DNA from: Streptomyces hundungensis
GTDB taxonomy: Bacteria; Actinomycetota; Actinomycetes; Streptomycetales; Streptomycetaceae
Length of the DNA: 64,000 nucleotides
Assembly (NCBI RefSeq): GCF_003627815.1
Contig: NZ_CP032698.1
Location: 1,364,001-1,428,000, forward strand
Direction: 5' to 3'
Positions 9,125 to 17,117 of this stretch are shown one piece after another (within the stretch, counting starts at the first letter, position 1; each line of letters opens with the position of its first letter). The notes under the pieces are model-generated. The model saw only the letters and a list, made by a program, of their open reading frames with translations. It made no database searches and was not told the DNA's origin. Position numbers and translations under genes: made by a program.

Positions 9125-9988
9125 ATGTCGCTTGTGATCTCGCTCGGCGTCGTCATCGCCCTGCTCCTCCTCCTGGGGCTGGCCCTGACTCTGAAGATCG
9201 TCAAACAGTACGAGCAAGGGGTGCTCTTCCGGCTCGGACGGCTGGCCGGCACGCGTGGCCCGGGGCTGCGGACCATCATTCCGTTCGTCGACGTCCTGCA
9301 CCGGGTGTCGCTGCGCATCGTCACCATGCCGATCCAGTCGCAGGGCATCATCACCCGCGACAACGTCAGCGTCGACGTATCGGCCGTGGCCTACTTCCGC
9401 GTGGTGGACGCGGTGAAATCGGTCATCGCCATCGAGAACGTGCACGCCGCGATCAACCAGATCGCACAGACCACGCTGCGCAAGGTCGTGGGCCAGCACA
9501 CCCTGGACGAGACGCTGTCGGAGACCGACCGCATCAACCTCGGCATCCGCGAGATCCTCGACGTGGCGACCGCCGAGTGGGGCGTGGAAGTCACCCTGGT
9601 GGAACTCAAGGACATCCAGCTGCCCGACAGCATGAAGCGCGCCATGGCCCGGCAAGCCGAGGCCGAACGCGAGAAGCGCGCCAAAATCATCAACGCCGAG
9701 GGTGAATCACTCGCCGCGGCAGCGCTCGGGGACGCCTCCGACACCATGATGGCCCACCCCCTGGCACTCCAACTCCGCAACCTGCAAAGCCTCGTGGAGA
9801 TCGGCGTCGACAAGAACACCACAGTGGTCTTCCCCGCGCCCCTGATGAGCACCATCGGCGAACTGGGCGCCTTCCTGAGCAGGGAGGCCGCGGCCGCGGC
9901 GCTGCCGCCGACTCCGCACCCCGTCGACCTCGCCAAGACCGCCCGAGCCCCGGGCAACGGATCCAGCTCGCTCCCCCAAAACAACTGA
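9125..9988 (+). CDS. Slipin (SPFH/Band 7 membrane protein)
   Basis: A 287-residue stomatin-like protein. Residues 3-24 form an N-terminal membrane helix, followed by the SPFH/Band 7 domain at about 25-190: VKQYEQGVLFRLGRL, RGPGLRTIIPFVD, and DNVSVDVSAVAYFRVVD are classic slipin sequences. A coiled region with MARQAEAEREKRAKIINAEGE follows. Such proteins oligomerise and organise membrane microdomains. No NfeD-type protease gene, a frequent slipin partner, is adjacent. Instead it sits between two DUF5994 genes. ATG start with GGGAGCG upstream. Confidence 0.95.
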   Translation: MSLVISLGVVIALLLLLGLALTLKIVKQYEQGVLFRLGRLAGTRGPGLRTIIPFVDVLHRVSLRIVTMPIQSQGIITRDNVSVDVSAVAYFRVVDAVKSVIAIENVHAAINQIAQTTLRKVVGQHTLDETLSETDRINLGIREILDVATAEWGVEVTLVELKDIQLPDSMKRAMARQAEAEREKRAKIINAEGESLAAAALGDASDTMMAHPLALQLRNLQSLVEIGVDKNTTVVFPAPLMSTIGELGAFLSREAAAAALPPTPHPVDLAKTARAPGNGSSSLPQNN

Positions 9989-10074
9989 CCGCCCGTGCCC
10001 CGCTCTCCTGGCTCCAGCCCTGGCCGGTCCGCGGGCCCCGTAGCCGCCCCCTCCCATCGAAGGGCCTGAACCCC

Positions 10075-10515
10075 GTGACCACCACACTCCCGTCCCCTTC
10101 GTCCCTGCTGCCGGTACGCCTGCGCCTGGTGCCACCCGGCAGCGGCCCCCACCTCGTCGACGGCGCCTGGTGGCCCCGCTCGGAGGATCTGACCGTCGAA
10201 CTACCCCGCCTGGTAGGCGCGTTGCCCCACTCCTGGCCGCAAATAGCCCACGCCACCGTCAACGCCGCCCTCTGGTCGTCCTTCCCCGGCCGGCTCCTCG
10301 TGGCCAACCACGTGATCGAACTGCACCATGCCGCCGGCCGGTGCACCGCGGAAACCATCTGTCTCCTGGCCCCCGGTAGTGGCCGCTGGGACCTGCTCGT
10401 CGTTCCACCCGGTACCGACAGAGCCGAGGCCCTGCGCCTCCTGTCCGCCGCGGACGGCGACGCCTCCTCCACCCGAGGCAGCCTCTTCCCGCACGTGTCT
10501 GCCCATGGGGCATGA
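10075..10515 (+). CDS. DUF5994 family protein (second copy)
   Basis: A 146-residue relative of the protein at 8195-8758, shorter at the C terminus. Shared features are HLVDGAWWPRSEDLTVELPRL and SGRWDLLVVPPG, with matched spacing. It starts with GTG 86 bases after the slipin stop, so it may be read through from it. Having two family members on either side of a slipin suggests a local duplication or functional grouping; this is inference. No catalytic motif is evident. Confidence 0.85.
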   Translation: MTTTLPSPSSLLPVRLRLVPPGSGPHLVDGAWWPRSEDLTVELPRLVGALPHSWPQIAHATVNAALWSSFPGRLLVANHVIELHHAAGRCTAETICLLAPGSGRWDLLVVPPGTDRAEALRLLSAADGDASSTRGSLFPHVSAHGA

Positions 10516-10804
10516 AGTCGGGCCGAAGCAGGACTGGATCGCCCTCGACCGCCGCTCGGGCAGACACACCGAGACCGATTCGGCCGCCGACGGGCAGCTC
10601 TGTTCGCCGTCCGTCCGTGGCCCACGCCGGTCGGGGCGGCGGGGTGTGCCTGGTCTACACTCGAAGGAGTATCTCCCTGCTGCTCGCAGGGACGGGCCTC
10701 GCCGAGTTGCCTCCCCCCTTTGCCGGCGTCCGGGACGTGTGTTTCGACAGGCGTTCCGCCGCGCACGCGCAGCCTGTCAGCCGACGGAAAGCGGGCACGT
10801 TGTA

Positions 10805-11503
10805 GTGGTCAGCGAGCGAGCCGCCAAGGTTTTGCGCGAACTCCGATCGGATGCCCACACGGACGATCAGCTCGCTGCCCTGTGCGCGCGTCTGTTGGAC
10901 GCCGAGGGCCTGGCCGTCTCTCTGGTCCTGGACAGGGGACATACGGAGTTGGTGTGGTGCCACGGCACCGTCTCGGCCCGGTTGGAGGACCTTCAGTTCA
11001 CGCTGGGCGAGGGGCCGGCACTCGACGCTCTCACCTTCGGCCGTCCGGTGCAGGTGCCCGAGCTCGCCCAGGTACGGACCGGACGGTGGCCGGCCCTGCT
11101 GGCAGCACTGGACGGTCTGCCGGTGCGGGCGGTGTTCGCTTTCCCCCTCGTGCTCGGTGCCATCACCGTCGGCGTCATGACCGCGGTGCGCTCTCGGCCC
11201 CTGCCGCTGTCCAGGGAGCAGGCCGACGACGCCACCGCGGTGGCCCGGCTGCTGACCGCGCGCTTCCTGGGCGGCGAACACGACACACCGCAGGTCCTGC
11301 ACCGTGCGGTGGTCCACCAGGCCACCGGAATGATCAGCGTGCAGCTCGGGCGGCCGCTGTCCGAGGCTCTGATGCGGCTGCGCGCCTTCGCGTACGCCCA
11401 TGACCGGCCGATCACCGAGGTCGCGCGGGACGTGGTGGCCAGACGGCTGCGATTCAAGGACGATGAGACCGGGCCCCACGTGCCCGTCAGGGATAGGGGA
11501 TGA
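10805..11503 (+). CDS. GAF and ANTAR domain protein
   Basis: A 232-residue predicted RNA-binding antiterminator. Residues about 20-145 resemble a GAF sensory domain, and about 165-225 an ANTAR domain (HRAVVHQATGMISVQLGRPLSEALMRLRAFA...VARDVVARRLRF), which binds paired hairpins in nascent RNA. The frame is open far upstream, but similarity begins near VVSERAAKVLRELRSD; GTG 10805 is the best start. Its stop overlaps the next GAF-ANTAR gene by ATGA, so the two are translationally coupled and could form a heteromer. Confidence 0.88.
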   Translation: MVSERAAKVLRELRSDAHTDDQLAALCARLLDAEGLAVSLVLDRGHTELVWCHGTVSARLEDLQFTLGEGPALDALTFGRPVQVPELAQVRTGRWPALLAALDGLPVRAVFAFPLVLGAITVGVMTAVRSRPLPLSREQADDATAVARLLTARFLGGEHDTPQVLHRAVVHQATGMISVQLGRPLSEALMRLRAFAYAHDRPITEVARDVVARRLRFKDDETGPHVPVRDRG

Positions 11504-12231
11504 GTGTCATGGGTCGCGAGCAGCGTCTGGCCGAAATTTTTGTCGAGTTGGCGGACTCCCTGATCGATGACTTCGACGTCATCGAATTCCTCCAGAGCCT
11601 GTCGTGCCGGTGCGTGGAACTCCTGGAGATCTCGGCGGTCGGCATCATGCTGGGCGACGAGCACGGCGAACTCCACACCATCGCCGCCTCCGACGAGAAC
11701 ACCCGACTCCTGGAGCTCTTCGCCATCCAGCACGACCAGGGCCCCTGTGTGGACACCTTCCGCAGCGGCGTCCAGCGCACGAACATCGACCTCACGGACC
11801 CGAAGGCCACATCCGTCTTCCCGCACTTCGCCCAGCAGGCACAGAAGAACGGCTTCGCCGTCACCCACGCCCTGCCCCTGCGGCTGCGCACCCGGGTCGT
11901 GGGCGCGATGAACCTCTTCCACACCCAGCCGGGCACGCTCACCGCGGAGAACACCGCGCTCGCCCAGGCCCTGGCCGACATCGCCACCATCGCGATCCTT
12001 CAGCAGCGCACCCTGGAACAGACCTACGTCGAGCGCGACCAGCTCCAGGCGGCACTCACGAGCCGGATCGTCATCGAACAGGCCAAGGGCATCCTCGCCG
12101 AGCGATGGAACACCAGCCCCGACGACGCCTTCAACCGCTTCCGCGCCCACGCGCGTAGTCAGGGCCTGCGCATGTCCGATCTCGGCCGCCAGATCATCGA
12201 CGGCGTCCCCGGACGCAGCGCCCTGTCCTGA
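11500..12231 (+). CDS. GAF and ANTAR domain protein, second in a coupled pair
   Basis: A 243-residue protein with a clearer GAF domain (about 20-165: VELLEISAVGIMLGDEHGEL, EGP-like DQGPCVDTFRSG) and an ANTAR domain (about 175-235: LTSRIVIEQAKGILAERWNTSPDDAFNRFRAHAR). The A-K-G-I-L and alanine/phenylalanine positions of the family are present. GAF domains sense small ligands or redox state; ANTAR suppresses termination. The ATG overlaps the upstream stop. Strong matches to the family make this a confident call, but the ligand and target RNAs are unknown. Confidence 0.95.
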   Translation: MSVMGREQRLAEIFVELADSLIDDFDVIEFLQSLSCRCVELLEISAVGIMLGDEHGELHTIAASDENTRLLELFAIQHDQGPCVDTFRSGVQRTNIDLTDPKATSVFPHFAQQAQKNGFAVTHALPLRLRTRVVGAMNLFHTQPGTLTAENTALAQALADIATIAILQQRTLEQTYVERDQLQAALTSRIVIEQAKGILAERWNTSPDDAFNRFRAHARSQGLRMSDLGRQIIDGVPGRSALS

Positions 12232-12853
12232 GGCCGACCGTCCCCCCACAACGGGCCGCCTGCCGCCGACGGTCCCCCACCAGGAACACCCCGCGGCCGG
12301 CTGTTTCTCACCATGGAGCTCCTGCCGTGCGCAGCCGGGGCATTCGGCCCCTGCGACGGCCCTCTTCCCACCGCTCCAACTGCCCACCTCGACTTCGCCG
12401 CTCCGCCCTGAACATGGCCGGTCGCGCCCTATCCGGATCCGTCCTTCCGCTTTACGGTGGATGGGCAGGCGAACACCGGGGCTCGTACCAGTCGGCCCCG
12501 CCACGGCTCCCGGACCCCGAGCCCGTAAGACCACAAGGCCCGGCCGGAGCCGCAGCGCCCACATTCTGCGGCCCAGCCTCCAGGGTCCTCCGTGGCAGGA
12601 TCCCGGGGTTCTCCCGCAACCCCCCTCCCTGCCGCTCAGGGCCCGCGCGTGGGCTACGACGAGGGGGAGCCTCGCATCCCACGCGCGTCCAGGGGCCGCC
12701 GCCACTGAGCGGCGGCCCCTGGACCCTCACCATCCAGACCGGCGACTCCCTCCGGCCAGACCTACTCGGACGACGGCGCCGAGCGCTCCTCGCGAGGACC
12801 TGTCCGGGGTCGACGTTCAGCCCCCGGTCCGTCATCGCGTGAAGGGGGTTCTG
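12232..12853. other. Gap between convergent GAF-ANTAR genes, with terminator
   Basis: No supported gene. The main element is the strong hairpin at 12687-12724 placed between two convergent genes. The remainder is GC-rich with no clear signals. Confidence 0.5.
12687..12724. terminator. Perfect 16-bp bidirectional hairpin
   Basis: Arms 12687-12702 and 12709-12724 are exact complements around CACTGA. It sits between genes converging from both sides and can terminate both. Confidence 0.85.
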
Positions 12854-13579
12854 TCAGCCGGGCGGAGTGTCTCGGTCTTCCTCAAGGCGTAGTTGTCCGG
12901 CAAGGATGTCGCGGGCGACGTCTTCGAGGAGCCGTCGGTGGCTGAAGGCGTGGGCACGCATACGGGCCAGGGCGTCGGCCACGGGCACTTTGCTCGCTTC
13001 GGAGGCCACACCCGCCGCCTGGTGCACGATGGGCGGGTAGCCGGCCGGGCCCGCTTCCGGGGCCGCCTGTTCCCAGCCGATCAATGCGGGGTGAGCGTCA
13101 AGGGCGAGCAGCGCGAGGACCCGGGCGTAGGCTTCGATCCTGCTGAGGTCCGTCTCGCCGAGGACGGCGCGGGTGGTGTGGTAGAGGTCCATGGCGCCGA
13201 CCGGGACACCGTTGCCGACGAGCAGCGGCACGGCCACCACGCTGCGGATGCCCAGCTCGCCGGCCGTCCGCACGAACACCGGCCACTGTGCCGAGCTGGA
13301 GTGCACCTCCACCTTCACGACGCCGCGTTGTCTGTAGGCCGCGGTGCACGGGCCCTCCCCCGCCACGAGCTGCGCGTCCTCCAGCCGGTAGCTGCGGTCG
13401 TCAGCGGCGTAGGCCACGGTCCTGATCCGGCCGCCCGTAATCAGACTGACCCCCAGCCCGTCCGCGCCCACGTCTTCGAGACACGCGGCCCCGGCGGAGG
13501 GCAACGCCACCGGCCGGCCCGCGCTGCTCGCGACATCGACCACGCGTTTCCACGCCGCGGTGTTCTGCCGGACATCCAT
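12854..13579 (-). CDS. GAF and ANTAR domain protein, third copy
   Basis: A 241-residue protein. The GAF-like domain spans about residues 20-160 (LVAGEGPCTAAYRQRG, VVAVPLLVGNGVPVGAMDLYH) and the ANTAR region about 175-230 (IVHQAAGVASEASKVPVADALARMRAHAFSHRRLLEDVARDILAGQL). The central ANTAR helix is divergent: the usual A-K-G is A-A-G-V-A. ATG 13579 is preferred to the upstream in-frame ATG at 13624, which adds residues without similarity. It lies on the opposite strand to the coupled pair at 10805-12231 and points toward it. Confidence 0.88.
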   Translation of the reverse strand: MDVRQNTAAWKRVVDVASSAGRPVALPSAGAACLEDVGADGLGVSLITGGRIRTVAYAADDRSYRLEDAQLVAGEGPCTAAYRQRGVVKVEVHSSSAQWPVFVRTAGELGIRSVVAVPLLVGNGVPVGAMDLYHTTRAVLGETDLSRIEAYARVLALLALDAHPALIGWEQAAPEAGPAGYPPIVHQAAGVASEASKVPVADALARMRAHAFSHRRLLEDVARDILAGQLRLEEDRDTPPG

Positions 13580-13986
13580 GACGCAACCCCCAAGCCATCC
13601 AGGAGCGCGGTCGGGCCCAACCACTCACTCGCCGCACACACAAGCTTAGGTCCCGCAGCGGCGCACAGCGGACGCGAACCCGTCTCACGGCCCGCCCTCG
13701 CGGCACGGCCACGCGCGGATGTGGCCGAAGTAGGTGCCAGTGCCAGGCCGAGCGAGTCGGTGACGATGGCACGGCGCCACATGCTTCCGTTCTTGGCCGG
13801 CGAACCATCCTCACCCAGCAATGTGACACACCGCCAGAAAGAGGGTTTTCGGGTCTGTCAGCGGAGTGGGGATGCCGAGACTGACGCGGCGCGCCGCGAG
13901 CGCTCACTTCGGTGATCACGACCCCGCCGAGTTCCTGGGGCAGGCACTCCCACTGCTGCGGGCGACCGGGCGGGCACTGTGCTTCG
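13580..13986. other. 0.4-kb gap with a sequence also found near 17.07 kb
   Basis: No supported gene. On the minus strand a GGTGAGGATGG start-like sequence is preceded by an element repeated upstream of the remnant at 16723-17076 (see 13824-13841). The frame that follows it, with MWRRAIVTDSLGLALAPTSA, looks vaguely like a signal peptide but does not continue convincingly. Confidence 0.4.
13824..13841 (-). repeat. Dispersed element, copy A
   Basis: TGACACACCGCCAGAAAG on the plus strand matches 17074-17091 at 17 of 18 positions. The flanks match too: CCATCCTCACC lies just upstream in both, so on the minus strand each reads CTTTCTGGCG...TGTGTCA...GGTGAGGATGG. Confidence 0.7.
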
Positions 13987-14406
13987 TCAGCCGGCCAGGA
14001 TCACGGAAGCCACTGTCCGCCATCCCGTATCGGTACGGGCGGCCAGGTAGAGCACACGGACACGCTGGAACTCCCGCCCCTGGCTGTCCTGGCGCACCCA
14101 GGTCACCTCGATGTGCGCGGCCCGCTCGTTGAGCGCGCGCACCACCGGGTCGAGGGCCTTGCTACCTCCGTAGTCGGCGTCGCGCAGTTCGCGCAGCTCT
14201 TGTGCGAGTCCCTGGGAGAGCGCCTCGGCGGAGGTGAGTACGGTGTGGGCCGTCCCCGTGGTCATGCTGATCGGCACCGAGAAGTAGCTGAGGAGCGGCG
14301 CGGGATCAGTGCTCCCCTTTGCTGCCAGTCCGATGAACGTCTCGACGTAGCTGTCGAACCATGCCTGTGCTTCGTTCGCGACGGCGGCCAGATCGGTGTG
14401 CGTCAT
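13987..14406 (-). CDS. NTF2/SnoaL-like fold protein of unknown function
   Basis: A 139-residue protein with the helix-then-curved-sheet pattern of small NTF2-like proteins: an N-terminal helix (AVANEAQAWFDSYVETFIGLAAKG), a loop with YFSVPISM, and C-terminal strands (HIEVTWVRQDSQGREFQRVRVLYLAARTDTGWRTVASVIL). It resembles actinobacterial DUF6841-type proteins, though that is from memory of the pattern. The gene is 70 bases downstream of the SDR gene on the same strand and is likely co-transcribed with it under the TetR operators. Confidence 0.75.
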   Translation of the reverse strand: MTHTDLAAVANEAQAWFDSYVETFIGLAAKGSTDPAPLLSYFSVPISMTTGTAHTVLTSAEALSQGLAQELRELRDADYGGSKALDPVVRALNERAAHIEVTWVRQDSQGREFQRVRVLYLAARTDTGWRTVASVILAG

Positions 14407-14476
14407 GATTTCGTGACCCTTCTTGCGGAGATTTCAGGTGCGGGTTTCTTGGAGGCGAATGCGCTATGCCGTCGTG

Positions 14477-15430
14477 TCACCGGTTCGCGAACGCGTTGGT
14501 GCCGGTCAGTTGAGCGGACAGGGTCCACAGGCGTGCGGCCTGTTCGGGGTCGACCGCGTAGGGCCGGACTCCGGGTGCGTCGTCCTGGGAGAGCGGGGCG
14601 ATGTCGCAGTCCTCCAGGTAGACGCCGCCGGTGTGGGTCAACTGCGGGGAGGCGGCCGCCCAGACCTGGGTGGCGGCACCCTGCTCGGGGGTCTTGAAAC
14701 CGGGAGCCGTGTTGCCCTGGTCGTCGATCCAGCCGAGGGCGACCATCTCCCCGCGGGTCATGTGCCGCTGGAGCGGGGTCATGATGGCACCGGGGGCGAC
14801 GGCGAAGGACCGCACCTGGTGCTCGCGGCCCAGGGCGTCGAGGTGGACGGCGAACAGCGCGATCGCGGTCTTGGACTGTCCGTAGGCGACGGCCTTGTCA
14901 TAGCCGTTTGCGAACACGACGTCGTCCCAGCGGATCGGCGAGTAGCGGTGACCGGCAGAGCTGAGCGCGACCACGCGCGCGCCGCCGTCGGCTGCCAGGG
15001 CGGTCCACAGCCGGTTCGTGAGTGTGTAGTGACCCAGGTGGTTGGTGGCGAACTGCGCCTCCCAGCCGGGTCCGAGGCGGGTCTCGGGCAGCGCCATCAC
15101 GCCGGCGTTGTTGATGAGGATGTCGATGCCGCGGCCGCTTGCCAGGAACTCGTCCGCGAAGGTGTGCACGCTGGTCTGGTCGCCCAGGTCGAGACGGCGC
15201 ACCTCGACGCCGTCCACCGCGGTGAAGGCTTCCGGGGCCGCTTCCGGGCGGCGGACGGCCGCGACGACAGTCGCGCCGGCGCCCCGCAGGGCGCGTGTGG
15301 TCTCCAGCCCCAGTCCGGAACTGCCGCCGGTCACGACAGCGAGCTTTCCGGCGAGGTCGAGGCCGGCCAGGACGTCGGCCGTGGTGCTGTGGGCCCCGAA
15401 GCCGGAACCGATGGGCTGCTGTGCTGTCAT
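14477..15430 (-). CDS. Short-chain dehydrogenase/reductase
   Basis: A 317-residue NAD(P)-dependent oxidoreductase with the Rossmann motif TGGSSGLG (about residues 28-35), the structural NNAGVM, and the catalytic serine followed by YGQSK. The extended C terminus (FKTPEQGAATQVWAA...GGVYLEDCDIA) is typical of the retinol dehydrogenase/WW-oxidoreductase-like group. ATG 15430 is favoured because GAGGA is nine bases upstream; the in-frame ATG three codons earlier abuts that site. The gene is divergent from a TetR regulator with two operators between them. A close paralog is at 21445-22515. Confidence 0.93.
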   Translation of the reverse strand: MTAQQPIGSGFGAHSTTADVLAGLDLAGKLAVVTGGSSGLGLETTRALRGAGATVVAAVRRPEAAPEAFTAVDGVEVRRLDLGDQTSVHTFADEFLASGRGIDILINNAGVMALPETRLGPGWEAQFATNHLGHYTLTNRLWTALAADGGARVVALSSAGHRYSPIRWDDVVFANGYDKAVAYGQSKTAIALFAVHLDALGREHQVRSFAVAPGAIMTPLQRHMTRGEMVALGWIDDQGNTAPGFKTPEQGAATQVWAAASPQLTHTGGVYLEDCDIAPLSQDDAPGVRPYAVDPEQAARLWTLSAQLTGTNAFANR

Positions 15431-15472
15431 GATCGCCATTCCTCGCGCATGGAGCGTCACGGCCAACACCCT

Positions 15473-15492
15473 AACCGGGGAGTTCCCCGATT
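15473..15492. promoter_or_regulatory. TetR-type operator, copy 1
   Basis: AACCGGGGAGTTCCCCGATT is an imperfect dyad (CGGGGA-GT-TCCCCG core) in the 131-bp intergenic region between the SDR and the TetR gene. Confidence 0.8.
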
Positions 15493-15504
15493 AGCTTTCA
15501 CGGT

Positions 15505-15524
15505 AAACGGAGAACTCCCCGGTT
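15505..15524. promoter_or_regulatory. TetR-type operator, copy 2 (inverted)
   Basis: Read on the minus strand this is AACCGGGGAGTTCTCCGTTT, differing from copy 1 at three of 20 positions. Centres are 32 bp apart, about three helical turns, which would place bound dimers on one face of DNA. The outer 12 bases of the two copies form a perfect inverted repeat. Confidence 0.8.
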
Positions 15525-15561
15525 GTCCAGATAGACTGATCCCCTGCCGAAGGGAGCAGCC

Positions 15562-16152
15562 TTGACCACCAAGCCGATCGTGTTGCGCGCCGATGCCCGC
15601 CGCAACCGCGAGCGCATCCTCGAAGCGGCCGTGCACGCCTTCTCCGAGAAGGGCCCGAACGTCGCGATCGACACCATCGCCAAAGCCGCGGGCGTCGGCT
15701 CGGCCACGCTCTACCGCCACTTCCCCACACGCGAGGCGCTTGTCGAGGCGGCCTACCGCAACGAGCTGGCCCGCATCTGCGACAGCGCCACGAACCTCCT
15801 CGCCGACCATGCGCCGGACCGGGCGATCCGCCTGTGGATGGACGACTTCATCGACTACCTCACTGCCAAGCAGGGCATGGCGGACGCACTGCGGGCCGCG
15901 GCCGCATCCGGGGCGGACCCCTTCGCCGAAACCCTCGACAAGCTCGCCACCGCCCTCGGCACCCTGCTGAACGCAGGCGCCGGGGCCGGTCTCCTGCGCC
16001 CGGACGTCGACCCCTTCGACGTCGGCTTCAGCCTGGCCGGCATCGGGCTGATCACCAGCGCTCCCGACCAGCGCGAACGGGCCGGACGCCTCCTCGACCT
16101 GCTCCTTGACGGCCTGCGGCACGGAGCGGACGGATCGGCGTCCAGCCCGTGA
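15562..16152 (+). CDS. TetR/AcrR family transcriptional regulator
   Basis: A 196-residue repressor. The N-terminal helix-turn-helix is canonical: RERILEAAVHAFSEKG followed by VAIDTIAKAAGVGSATLYRHFPTREALVEAAY (about residues 14-62). The C-terminal ligand domain includes a run like that of SDR-linked TetR proteins. Start is TTG with GAAGGGAGC upstream. It is divergent from the SDR gene and probably represses both that gene and itself through the sites at 15473-15524. The inducer cannot be read from the sequence. Confidence 0.95.
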   Translation: MTTKPIVLRADARRNRERILEAAVHAFSEKGPNVAIDTIAKAAGVGSATLYRHFPTREALVEAAYRNELARICDSATNLLADHAPDRAIRLWMDDFIDYLTAKQGMADALRAAAASGADPFAETLDKLATALGTLLNAGAGAGLLRPDVDPFDVGFSLAGIGLITSAPDQRERAGRLLDLLLDGLRHGADGSASSP

Positions 16153-16722
16153 CCGGCTTTGGTCGAGGTCCCGGGCGGCTTCGTAACGTCAGCGGTCAGA
16201 CCGCCCCGACCGCACTGCGGAGTGCGAGCCACTGACACGGGCCGGGAAAGGGGAGGCCCGAGAACGACGATCTGGACGACCTCCCCGCACCCGCGCCCGT
16301 GCACTACGCCGAACAAACTCCGCTCGGCGCCCTCCTCCTGCACCGCCCCCTCGGCGCACGTAAGCGCGGTTTCTGAGGGAGACGCATGTCCCTTGCAGGC
16401 CCTCACACGGTCAGGACGGATCGTGGTCGGCCCGGTCGCATGCGAGCCTCGCAAACTTTGGCCGGCACGGTTTCGAACCGCGGTGAGCCCCGGCGTCGTT
16501 CTGCCATGAGGACAAACGCCGTGGGCCCTCATCCTGCTCGACAGCCAAGCAGCTCGACGGTGGTGAACTCACCTCGTGAGGGAGCCGGCCCATGACCATG
16601 GGGCTCGGTGCAGGCCGCCCGAATTTTCCTTACGCGTCGGGGCGACGCCACGCGAGACGGGCGAGTGCGCGGAGAGGACTCGCGCGGCTCCACGCGGCCT
16701 TCGGCAGGCGCATGCCCTCACA
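16153..16722. other. Non-coding stretch downstream of the TetR gene
   Basis: No frame shows consistent coding bias or a recognisable product. I see no strong hairpin. With the adjoining remnant at 16723-17076 it may be a decayed locus. Confidence 0.45.
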
Positions 16723-17076
16723 TCAGTCGTAGACGCAACTGCTGATACCGGCCGGCAGCTGGCGGTACGAGCTCACCCGGTTGCGCCACGAGACGGGGAG
16801 GCTCACTTTGGCCCCGGCTGCGATGCGCACGTAGTTTCCACCGTAGTGGATGCTGCGACAGCACCCCTCCGACCCTACCGAGCACTCGCCTGGTGGTTGT
16901 TCGATCCCCACACATGCTCTGCGCAGCCGTGACGGCATCCGCTCGTGCAGCGCGCGGGCGCCCTCGGCCCGGAGTCGGATAGGCGCCCGAGGTCAGCAAT
17001 GCCGTTTTCGCGCTGTCACCTGCGGCACCAGCCACGCGCCCCTGATCTGCGCCGCCATCCTCACCTACCGACATGA
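16723..17076 (-). pseudogene. Remnant of a secreted peptidase-inhibitor/crystallin-like protein
   Basis: The last about 40 residues of one minus frame, ending 16723, read IHYGGNYVRIAAG then AKVSLPVSWRNRVSSYRQLP and CVYD. This matches the C-terminal module of peptidase inhibitor I36/beta-gamma-crystallin-like proteins (YGG..., W-x-N-R-V-S-S). Upstream coding sense jumps frames: RADAVTAAQSMCGD in another frame lies where a mature N terminus would be. A GGTGAGG-ATG start-like site is at about 17062. The frame changes suggest an inactivated gene, unless there are sequencing errors. Confidence 0.4.
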
Positions 17077-17091
17077 CACATCGCCAGAAAG
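17074..17091 (-). repeat. Dispersed element, copy B
   Basis: TGACACATCGCCAGAAAG, the partner of 13824-13841. Here it lies immediately upstream, on the minus strand, of the GGTGAGG-ATG that would start the inhibitor-like remnant, so it may be a promoter segment. Confidence 0.7.
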
Positions 17092-17117
17092 GTCAGCATG
17101 GGGACTGTTCCCGCAGC

